Positions 11,201 to 23,200 of a stretch of DNA of 64,000 nt are shown piece by piece. Below the pieces are notes generated by a model, which had not been told where the DNA came from, did not search any database, and worked only from the letters and a program-made list of their open reading frames with translations. Made by a program: the position numbers and the translations under genes. This DNA comes from Zeugodacus cucurbitae (lineage: Eukaryota > Arthropoda > Insecta > Diptera > Tephritidae), in NCBI RefSeq assembly GCF_028554725.1, contig NC_071669.1:33594001-33658000 (forward strand), read 5' to 3'. How positions within the stretch are numbered: position 1 is the first letter of the stretch; the number at the start of each line of letters is the position of its first letter.

Positions 11201-14200
11201 CAGTTTCGTAGCTAACTCTATATACACGGAAATTTTTGGTTAATCATTATGGGCAACTTCTCTTTTGGTGCTACCCATTCAGTACAGTCTGGTTTATAAT
11301 TTTCACAGATTCTTGTACGCTTCATATACGCAGTCAATAATAGCAATAGATATCATTATTCACTGTTCAACGCTAACATATAAATTTTCAAATATATTAA
11401 TTCCCAAAAGTTAAATTTTCAAAATGTGTGCTTAATCATCTCTCTTATGATGACCGCTGTATTACGCGTAGATCATTTTCATACATACAGAGGTAGTAAA
11501 AATTATTTACACATCGAACGTTTTTTTTACAAATTTCACACAAACTGCTTTGACTTGTTGTTGTTGTCGCAGGGCAACAAAATGCTATGTTGTTGTAAAC
11601 CTTGATCTATTCCTGAGTGATCTATGAAGTCAATTTGGCAAGAATAGCTAGAAATATGACGGAGAAATAAGCAAATGAACTCAGGACTCGCAGTAGTCAA
11701 AAGTATTTACACACCTTTTTTGCGTCAAGAGTATTTACACGCAACTTGAACTCTATTATCCTCTTCTTATTTAATGATAATTTTAAAATTTTAATTATCA
11801 GTATAAGTTCCTATTCAAAGGCGATAAATTCATAATTGGTTACATTGCCTTTGGTATCAATATCAGCCTGCTTTATGGTCCGAATTGATTCAACCCAATT
11901 GTGCGCTAAGTTAATTTAGACCAAATGTCGGTAATTTTGGCGTTTTCGGTTATTATACCAATTGTCCTCTGATATTTAACGAAACCCAAATATTTTCAAT
12001 AAATTTTAGGTCGGGACTCTGTGGAGGTCAACTTGATTTGCTTCAGATAAAAGTTTTGTTGGTAACGATCCTTTATGAAATGGAGCATTGTCCTGTTGTA
12101 AAATGTAGTCAATAGTTGGAAAAGGCCGACTAACCACTACAATGGCATGGTCATGTGCATTCTTATATATTCGGATGATTTTGGGTACCTAAATTAGTAC
12201 CAAATCGCCAAAACTCATGTAAGGAAAACATCCCCAAAAAATCAAAATATCACCTCCGACTCTATTTAGCGTCCAAACTGCATTCTTCTTCTTCTCACTT
12301 GGTAAATGGATAAAGGGTTTACTAAAGAAGTCCTGGAACTAATAATAATAATTAATAATTATTTGCCCACTACAGGTATATTTTGCATCCTAAAGAAATT
12401 TAAGGCAAATGAGAGGAATATCGCTTTTTTAGGTTTCGGAAATATTGACCACTTTATGGACAACGTGGGAATTTATGTTTATTTATTTTTTAAGGTCCTG
12501 AACAGTGTAGCATCATTGACAGTTCATGCAATATGCTGATTCGATGCTGCTGCAATATTAACAGGACTAATTGTGGGATTTTGTGTGACAGTTCCTACTA
12601 ATCTTATACATTATCTTAGAATTATGACAGGTTTCTGTCCAGTTCTAATTAAATCATTCTTGTATTTGTTCGTCTCCTTCTTTTTAATAGCATTATAAAC
12701 AGTATTCCTTTAAATTCTATAAATTTTTACTAACTCCGAAACCGAAACACCAGTCTTAAACTTAGTAACAGCCTCCTATCTAGTTATAATACATAATTCC
12801 TTTGGTTTCGGCTTTTTATTTTCCAAGTTTTATATTTTGAGGCTTTGTTAGTTAGTTATGAATGCAATAGATGCCAATAACTACTCTTGCTTAAATCAAA
12901 TCCAAGAATAAAGGCTAAATCGCGGTGTGTAAATAATTCTGACGCAAAAAAAAATGTGTGTAAATACTTTTGACTACTGCGAGTCCTTAGTTCAAACTGA
13001 CTTCATTCTCTTAGGAATAGATCAAGGTTTATAACAACACAGCATATTGTTACCCTGCGACAACAACAAGCCAAAGCTTTTTCTGTGAAACTTGTAAAAA
13101 AAACGTTTGATGTGTAAATAATTTTGACTACCTACCTCTGTATATGTATACTATAAAGGGAGTGAACGCTGACATTTGGGTGAAGTTTCACATCTCATAT
13201 ATGACTTGCCAAATCTCAACAAAATTTAACTGAAGTTTTTTTATTTTATTTTATTTTATTAAAGCTTACATAATAAACAAATTATTAAATAAACTAAAGT
13301 ACGCAGCGCTAGCATCATAGGCTTTCGGCTGACTGGTGGGAAAAATAGAAACTAGTTTAAATACATCGAAGGAGATCTGTATCCTTCAGATAATTGTAAA
13401 TTTTAGATATGTTGCTAATAGTAGGGTTCATTAAAAGCTGAATAGGATCATCGTTGTTAAAGTTTATAAGTCTGAGGCTGTCCAGAGCGGGACAAAAAAC
13501 GAGAAGGTGTAGCACACTAACCGTTGACTCACAAAAGGGACATTGGCTGATGCGACTGCCAACCAGAAGGTGTGCATTGGTAATAATAGTGTGCCCAATG
13601 CAGAGTCTGATGTACGGAGTGATGAGATTGACTGCCAGAGAGGTCGGAAAGTTAGGTTTCGTGCGATTTGGGTTAATTCTTGAGTAATGGTGATTGTAAA
13701 TTACCCAATCAGCAGCTAAATTGGTACTTCTCAGTTGAGCGATGAGCCGGTAGATGTCGCCCTTAACGAAAAGTGGTGAGGTTATAGTGGGAGAGTGACA
13801 CATTTCCTTGGCAATTGAGTCCGCAAGCATGTTTCCAATTATTCCCGAGTGGCTGGGAACCCACATAATTCTGAGCTTATGTGGGAGCAATATCAAAATG
13901 TCTCTGATGGCGCAAATGATGTAATTGGAGTTATTGCTGTTTTTTAAAGCTTGAAAGCAGGATAAACTGTCAGTACATATAATATATTTTCCTTGGTTTA
14001 TTATTAACCCAAACGATTACCCTCCTCCCGCCCAACCGACGCGTGGGGCGCAGTCCGCATACGAGCGGAATTTGCCGAGTCTAGAAAGGCAAGAGATTTT
14101 TAAGCGTCCGGTTCTCAAACTGCTCAGCTACAGAAAGAAACATTTCAACAGCTGAGATTTAAAAATTTATAAAAACAAAAAGTTAAAAATTTCTGAATAT

Positions 14201-17200
14201 TATTTATTAAGAGAAGACAAAATAGTTTTTTTGATGCTAAATATTGAGTCAGATGGATCAAATGTGCTGGAATGCGAATTAAAATCATGACATATTCGGC
14301 AGAATGGTTCATTTAACTCAAAATTTGTTCTAGAAGATTTTAGAAATAATGGTCTAAACTGCCTGGATGAACGCAATGGGACATTAAACTTAATATCAGA
14401 CAAAAGGAATGAACTACAAACTAAACCATTCAGAAGTTTTACTAGAAAAATTATACCTAGCATTTCTCTGCGACTAGTGAGTGTGGGAAGATTTATAAGT
14501 TTTAAACGACTAGTAAACGGGGGAAGATTCAATCTTGAATCCCAATGTAAGTGGCCTAAAGCAAAAAGTAAAAATTGTTTTTGAACGGACTCAAGCTTAT
14601 CAGAATGGGATTGATAGCTAGGATTCCATACCACAGAACCATACTCCAATATAGGCCTTACCAATGTTGTAAAAAGAATTTTAGTAATATACGGATCACT
14701 AAATTCTTTAGACCAACGTTTAACAAAGCTAAGAGCACCTTTAGCTTTTAAGACAATTGAATTTACATGAGAATTAAAATTTAGTTTAGGGTCCATATTA
14801 ACTCCTAAATCAACAAAGCTAAAAACTTGCTCTAAACTGAAGTTATTTATTACATAGGGGGAAAGATCAACAGTTCTACGGGAAAAGCACATCGTTTTAC
14901 ATTTTTTAAGATTCAGTGGCATATCATTTTTGTGACACCAAGTAACTAAATTATTTAAATCCGATTGCAACTCAGTCCTTTCGTTATGAGAAGTATATGA
15001 TTTAAAAAGTTTTACATCATCCGCATATAATAAAATTTCTGAAAACTTAATTACTGAAGGTATATCATTGGTGAACATCAAGAACAGAATCGGGCCGAGA
15101 TGACTACCCTGTGGAACCCCTGAAGTGACACTAATTGAATCGGATAAAGTATTATTAAATAAAACTTGTTGTTTTCTGTTTGTAAGATATGAGGATACCC
15201 ATTCAAGAAGTCTTGGTTGAAAACCAAGAAGATTCAGTTTTTGCAAAAGAATTGAGTGGTTTACTCTATCGAATGCTTTACTAAAGTCTGTATATATAAC
15301 ATCAGTATTCTTATTATCCCTAAAACCCATTGACACATGGTTTACAAATTCAAGCAAGTTAGTTACTGTAGATTTCCCTAGCTTTGAGTATTGAACAGCT
15401 TTAAGAATTGCGGTAGCTTCAGCTGTAAATATTGAACAGAAGGAAAATAGCAGGCCATACGAAATAGGGTTATCATCTTCACTAACTGCAGCGAAGGAGG
15501 TGTGAGTTCCTTTTGATCCGTCTGTGAATAGGAGTTTCCAACCAGCTGATTTGAGAGGAGCTGTTACTTTCAGGAAGTGGGCTTTATAAACATTGCTAGA
15601 AGTATTGTTCTTTCGTAGTTGAACTAAATCGGAAACAAATGATTCATTCACACGCCACGGGGGGTGTTTGATATTCCAGGGTAAAGCTATTTTATGCGGT
15701 AACTCATTTTCTTTAACAAATATGGCGCATTTGTATAACGATGATTGAATCTTTGGCGATCGTATACGTGTCAGAGCTGAGTGGAAATCCTTTTTCAGAA
15801 TAAAACTGGGATTGATTACGAGCTTAGGATAGAGTTTATATAAGCTGTCTACAATAATGTCTTTTAAAAAAGGAAGTCCAGATTCAGGCAATATGTTTTT
15901 TATCGGAGATGTTGGAAACGCACGAATTGAACGACGGGCAGCAGAATGATACGGAGCGGCAAGCAGCTTAATATGATTTTTTGAATGGTGTCCATATATT
16001 TCTAAGCCGTAATTAATTATTGATAAGATGAGAGCTTTGGTGACCTTTACCAGTAGAGCCGGGCCAATGAGTGAGCGCTTACATGAAAGATACTTGATTA
16101 TGTTTAAGTTAACAAATAGTCTTTTTCTTACATATTGACAATGTTGCTTAAATGAATACTTAGAGTCTAATATTAAGCCTAGGAACTTAAAACTATGTGT
16201 ACAGATTAAATTTATATTATTAACGGTAAGTGTGGGTGTATTACAACGATGTTTCTTGCAAATATGTAATAACTTAGATTTAGAGGAAGAAATTGACGTG
16301 CCCGAAGAGGCAGATCAACAGTTCTACGGGAAAAGCACATCGTTTTACATTTTTTAAGATTCAGTGGCATATCATTTTTGTGACACCAAGTAACTAAATT
16401 ATTTAAATCCGATTGCAACTCAGTCCTTTCGTTATGAGAAGTATATGATTTAAAAAGTTTTACATCATCCGCATATAATAAAATTTCTGAAAACTTAATT
16501 ACTGAAGGTATATCATTGATGAACATCAAGAACAGAATCGGGCCGAGATGACTACCCTGTGGAACCCCTGAAGTGACACTAATTGAATCGGATAAAGTAT
16601 TATTAAATAAAACTTGTTGTTTTCTGTTTGTAAGATATGAGGATACCCATTCAAGAAGTCTTGGTTGAAAACCAAGAAGATTCAGTTTTTGCAAAAGAAT
16701 TGAGTGGTTTACTCTATCGAATGCTTTACTAAAGTCTGTATATATAACATCAGTATTCTTATTATCCCTAAAACCCATTGACACATGGTTTACAAATTCA
16801 AGCAAGTTAGTTACTGTAGATTTCCCTAGCTTTGAGTATTGAACAGCTTTAAGAATTGCGGTAGCTTCAGCTGTAAATATTGAACAGAAGGAAAATAGCA
16901 GGCCATACGAAATAGGGTTATCATCTTCACTAACTGCAGCGAAGGAGGTGTGAGTTCCTTTTGATCCGTCTGTGAATAGGAGTTTCCAACCAGCTGATTT
17001 GAGAGGAGCTGTTACTTTCAGGAAGTGGGCTTTATAAACATTGCTAGAAGTATTGTTCTTTCGTAGTTGAACTAAATCGGAAACAAATGATTCATTCACA
17101 CGCCACGGGGGGTGTTTGATATTCCAGGGTAAAGCTATTTTATGCGGTAACTCATTTTCTTTAACAAATATGGCGCATTTGTATAACGATGATTGAATCT

Positions 17201-20200
17201 TTGGCGATCGTATACGTGTCAGAGCTGAGTGGAAATCCTTTTTCAGAATAAAACTGGGATTGATTACGAGCTTAGGATAGAGTTTATATAAGCTGTCTAC
17301 AATAATGTCTTTTAAAAAAGGAAGTCCAGATTCAGGCAATATGTTTTTTATCGGAGATGTTGGAAACGCACGAATTGAACGACGGGCAGCAGAATGATAC
17401 GGAGCGGCAAGCAGCTTAATATGATTTTTTGAATGGTGTCCATATATTTCTAAGCCGTAATTAATTATTGATAAGATGAGAGCTTTGGTGACCTTTACCA
17501 GTAGAGCCGGGCCAATGAGTGAGCGCTTACATGAAAGATACTTGATTATGTTTAAGTTAACAAATAGTCTTTTTCTTACATATTGACAATGTTGCTTAAA
17601 TGAATACTTAGAGTCTAATATTAAGCCTAGGAACTTAAAACTATGTGTACAGATTAAATTTATATTATTAACGGTAAGTGTGGGTGTATTACAATGATGT
17701 TTCTTGCAAATATGTAATAACTTAGATTTAGAGGAAGAAATTGACGTGCCCGAAGAACCAGACCAGTGGATTAAGAGGGATAAGATTCTAGAAAAGGAAG
17801 ACGTAACAACGGACAAATCGGAGGCATTAGAAAATAATATTAAATCATCAGCATAGATTTGGTGACTGATATTAGGGAAGTCAGATAAAATTGTACTGAT
17901 TTCATCAAATGCGATAATAAAAAGAATGACTGAAAGGGGGGAACCTTGGGGTGTTCCATTATCAAGAGGAAGTATAGAGGATCGGACATTAGAAACAAGT
18001 ACACTAATTTTACGTTTAGTGAGAAAAGATTTAACAAAGTTATATATATGTGAGCCGACTTTCCATTTTCTGAGCTGCCTTAATACCACGTGTATACCAA
18101 TACGATCAAAAGCTTTTAAAAAATCAAGTGAAAGAATCGACACATGATTTTTGTGGGATAATGCATCGGAGACAAATTGGTCAAGATGCAGAAGAGCATC
18201 TAACGTCCCCTGCCCCTTCTTAAATGCAAACTGGTTATGGTGAATAAGATTGTTAGATTGAGCATACCAGGATAGCCTGATAGCAATGATTTTCTCCATA
18301 AGTTTACCTAAGCAAGGTAGGAGGGATATAGGCCGATAACTATTGACTTCGCAGGGGGGCTTACCAGGTTTTAAAATGGGAATGACAGCGCTGGTTTTCC
18401 AAAGAAGAGGATAGTTGCCTGTCCGAAGGATGTTATTATAAAGATTAATTAGACGGGATAGCAGGAAGGGAGGGAGGTGTTTAATAATAGGGTAGGATAT
18501 TTTATCAATCCCTGGGGTTTTGCCTTTAACTACAGTGAGTGCAGAGAGGAGTTCAAAAATGGATATATCAGAATCTAAAAACCTAGCTGAAGAAGACAAG
18601 TTCGAGGGAGGAAGGTAAGGGGAGGAGAGAATGGACAGTTTGCTGGAGGAAAATTCAGGAGAAAAACTGGAATCCGAGGAAACGTTGGAAAAGTGAAGCG
18701 CAAATTCTAAGGCTATATCTTGCGGATATAGTAGGTTGCCACGAGGAGAAGTGAGGAGAGAAATCGGAGAAAAGGAGGTTAAACCAGACAGTCTCCTTAT
18801 GTCAGCCCAGATCTTTTTTTGGTTAGAAGAGGAATTGATTTCGCTAGTGAACTTTTGAAAACAGAGTACTTTAGCAGCTTTCGCCTTACGACGAAAAATC
18901 GCATTAGATTTTTTGTATTGCATCAAGTTAGCATTTGAGCGAGTGCGCTTAAATTGGTGCCAAGCAAATTGTTTTTGTTGTCTAAACGCACAAAGTTCAC
19001 TATTCCACCAACGAGGTGCAGGTTTGAGTGATTTAGAGGAGGACTGAGGTATGGAATAATTGGCTGCAGAACGGATAATTTTTTGAATACGTGAGGACTC
19101 CTGATGGACATTGGACGAAATGGGGAAAAGACAGGAAAGAGATTCGCAGAAATGTTCAAACTTATCCCAATCAGCCAAGTCTGTTTTAAAGTGTACTCTA
19201 GTTTTAAACCGGGATGCATGATGGGGAGAGGAAATTTTAGAAAGAATGGGGAAGTGATCGCTACCATGTAGGTCATCAATCCGGAGCCATTCGGTTTTAG
19301 TGAGTAGGGATGAGGAACAAAGCGATAGGTCAATATGTGTAAAGGAAGAGTGAGTGGAAAAGTGGGTGGGGGAACCGTCATTAAGAACAATGCAGTTAGA
19401 ACCAAGTATAAAATCTTCAATAATTCGACCTTTGGGATTAGCAGAGGGAGACCCCCAAAGGGGGCTCCAAGCGTTAAAATCACCGGCCAGTAAGAAAGGG
19501 GTAGTACAAGACGGGACGAGATAACAGATATCACTTAAAGTGAATGATTCATTAGGAGGGGAATAGGCACAAATAATGATGAGTTTGTTAGGAGAAAGAA
19601 TTTCTATGGAGAGGGAGGAGATGTTTGAAGGAGTAGGGGGGAGGGTGTTATGTGGTACTTTTCTGTTGATAAGAATGGCTATTCCCTGTTTGCTGGTGGT
19701 ATTGTTGGGGAGGTTATAAAAATAACCTATATATGCCTTGGGGGTATGAGCTACAATATTGTTGGCAAGATGAGTTTCATTTAATAAAATTGCTGAGGGG
19801 TTGAATATTTTAATTAAAAGTTCGAGTTCGATGTAGTTATTTAAGTATCCGTTGATATTCCACTGAAGGATTGATAACATGGATAAAAAAATAATAATGT
19901 GAGGTAAGGGGATTTATTGTTCCATCAACGAGGGTGAAGGAGATGAAAGGGAGGAGGAAGTTGGATTGGTGTTATGAGCAAGAGGAGAGATGGCAAAAGA
20001 TGCCAGGGGAGATAAGGTGTGTGAGGCGGGCGATGGGATGTGAGAAAGTGGAGAGAAAGATGGGGAGGGGGAAGAATTCAAGGGAGAGGGGTATTGAAGA
20101 GGGGAGTTCTTTGGAGTTTCTGGAAGTTCTATGTGATGCAATGGATTGATGGTGGAGGATGATACGTTGTTAGCTTTTGTTGTTGTTGCGTTATTATTAA

Positions 20201-23200
20201 GGTTAGAATTTTTTGATATTGAAGTATTATCTTTGTTATTAGGATTTTTTGAGTTTGTATTTATATCGGTGTTGGTTTGGATTTTTGCCACGTTGGCAAA
20301 GGAGAAGGGGGATGGGGTGGAAGGAAGTTGATTTTTATACATAGAAATGGCGTCCCGCATGGTGCATTTGTGTATAGTTTTAATCTTTAATATTTCTTTC
20401 GATTGAATAAATTTAGGGCAAGCATTAGAGGACGAGGGGTGTTCCCCGGCGCAGTTAGCGCAGTAAACTCTGGTGCAATCAGAAGGTGAAGGGTGGTTAG
20501 GAGGAAGGTTGCAAATGACACAGGAAGGAGTTTTTTGGCAGTGTTTAGCGGTGTGTCCTAATAGCTGACAAGTTTTGCAGCGCATAGGATTAGGGTAGTA
20601 CGGACGGACATCTAGGGTTCTCCAGGCTACATCAATTCTGTTAGGAAGTGTATATTTATTGAATGTTAATAATACGGCACCAGTAGGTACACGAACGCCT
20701 TTAACCAATTTGTTAAACTTATGGACTGCAGAGACACCTTGTTCCTTGAGACGTTCGATTATTTCATCGTCGCTAAGTTGGCAAATAAAGGGGGCATAAA
20801 TTGTGCCCTTGACTGAGTTAAGGGTGCTGTGAAGAGCGACTTCAACAGCGCCTGCACCGGGTAGATTCGTAGTGGAAAGGAATTTATCAGCAATTTTTTG
20901 ATTTTTTACAAGGAGGAGTAGGTTGCCATCGCGAAGTGACGAAATGTTGTTAATATCTTTACTGATAGATTGAATACCTTTATAAATCGCAAAGCAGGAG
21001 ATGGATGTAATAGGTTTACTGGCATCCCGCGACTTAATGACGAGGTATTTGGGGTCATCCTTCTTTGTTATCGGGAGTTCCGGAAATTGGTCCAACGTTG
21101 TTTGTTCAGGCTTTTTTCTTTTAGTCTTCTGGGCTGTGGATAATAGGGCAAACCTATTATCACCCAGATTGTTGGCCCCAGGGGCATTGTGAAAACTATT
21201 ACTTTTTATGTATGCAAAACTGTATGAATGTAGCACAAGTTAACAATAAGAAATAGTCACAACGAGAAATTGACAATAAAAAAAAAAAAAAAAGTTCTTT
21301 GTAAACAACTGTAAAGTGGCGTTATAGCACAGATACCGCTAGAATTGCAGATGCTCAACAACAGCACTAGCGAGAGAAAGAAAAAAAAATGCGACCGTAA
21401 AAATGCAACAACACGGTTACGACTGTTAACTGAAGTTAAATTTTACTATATGTATTACCACTGATATGTCTTCAAAAGGTTTATGCATATACCGAATATT
21501 ATAATTAAATATGAAGTATCTTTGTAAATCTTAAATTTTGCACCTTAACTTAATATTTTGTGGAATCCATACCTTTCAACTATATACCCAATATAATAAT
21601 TTGCACATTAGTTATATTGGGTTCATACTTCGTTTGTGATTCACAGATTCCTAGCACGACAACATTACATTATTACCCACTTGCTCTATTATACCATATG
21701 AATTCTTCACATATCATTCCTTAAGTGCTGAACACAAAGACGACGACACGACACGACGTAGCGACAGATGACCACAAATGTCGCTTTGAAGCCAGCGTCT
21801 TGAACATTTTGAAGACGGCAGCGACATATCAAACAGCAATTTCATTGTTGCCGTACTAACATCTTTCACTTCAATAAAATTTACATATTTAGTTTAAAGT
21901 GAAATTATTATGCAAAAAATGTAAAAATTGGCGATTTATTTGTTTTAAATAATTGATTGTTATTATAAATGATATACCAAAGCTATTTTACGTTTCTGCT
22001 GGCAAAATAACGTCATACTTGTGAGAACTTTGAATAATTTTACATTTCACATGTTAGTGGCAGCCATTGTCGTCGGCAAAATTAGAAACATTCCTAATTT
22101 GGCGACAACGACAACTACAAGCCTGTTGTCGCGTAGTCGTGCTGTTGTCAAAAAATCTGTGCCCATAAGAACGCGTGTATTTTAATATTTGACAGATGTC
22201 GCTCGTCTCTTGTCGTCTTCTATGTGTTCAGCACATTATGTTGGTAAAGGTAGGTAAAGTGGTTGTTAAATGACTCACCTAGGCCTTTAGGAGGCCCATT
22301 GTGAACATTCCTTATGTTCCTTCGGAATATTTATAATTACAGTAGAATTCATTTATAACGACGTCGCTTATAACGACTAACCGTTTTTAGCGTCGATATT
22401 ATTTACTCAAGTTCGGTTTAATAGTTACATACTGAGAAAATGTAACCGTTTAGTGCGACTCCGGTTTGAGCGACAAACCGTTTATAGCGACATTTTTTAC
22501 GATAATTCGTCCGTTTAAAACGACGCGCTTCAATTCAAATCTCCTTATTGGCGCGCGTAAATCACAGTTAGTGTTTGTCACCTGTTATGACAAGTTCATA
22601 AAGCGCCATAAAATGAGTTCTGTGAAGAGAAAGTGTTTTACAATTGAAGAAAGGAGTGCAATATTACACAGATTAGAAGCTGGTGAATCAAACGCGACCC
22701 TCGCAAAGGAATTTGGCGTATCTCATTCTACAATATCCACAATAAAGATGAATAATTACAAGATCGAGCCGCTATTTAATGCCAATGTTTTGAAATGCAA
22801 ACGTGTAAGAACTTTTACTCATGAGCAGTTGGATAAGGCATTGTTACAGTGGTTTAAGCTTCAGCGCGACCGGGGAATACGACGTACCGCTGAGCATTTG
22901 TGCGAAGGCTATTGATAAGCATTAGTTACCCATAACAAACGAGGACTTTGAACAATACGCGCGTGTCGATGATGCTGTCGCCACTTGTGAAGAGCCGTCT
23001 GATGAAAACATTGTGGATAATATCATCGCCGACGGCGCGAATAGCAAAGATAGCGGCGCTGATGATGACGAACCAGAGTTTTGTCCAACCTTGAGTGTAT
23101 CGGAAGCTCTGAAGGCTGCGGAAACGCTTAATGTATTTGTTCAGACTAACTTTGATGATGACCATATCAAAACAATGATGTCACGAACCCACAATGCTGT

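Larger units (their letters stand above)
13238..21425 (-). mobile_element. I-type non-LTR retrotransposon (LINE) with nested LINE and internal duplication
   Basis: An 8.2-kb element flanked by a 12-bp target-site duplication, TTAACTGAAGTT, at 13226-13237 and 21426-21437. Its minus-strand order is 5' region, ORF1 (gag-like), ORF2 (endonuclease, reverse transcriptase, RNase H) and a 3' tail of repeated AATAA/AAATA units at 13238-13265, as in the I clade. ORF2 is interrupted in the RNase H domain by a second, 5'-truncated LINE, and a unit of about 1.45 kb covering the junction is present twice in tandem. The parts are listed separately. The preserved duplication and long open frames suggest a fairly recent insertion. 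Confidence 0.9.

Noticed and set aside
18923..19534. 203-codon minus-strand ORF
   Set aside because: Alternate frame of the LINE ORF2 endonuclease region on the same strand. No motif of its own.
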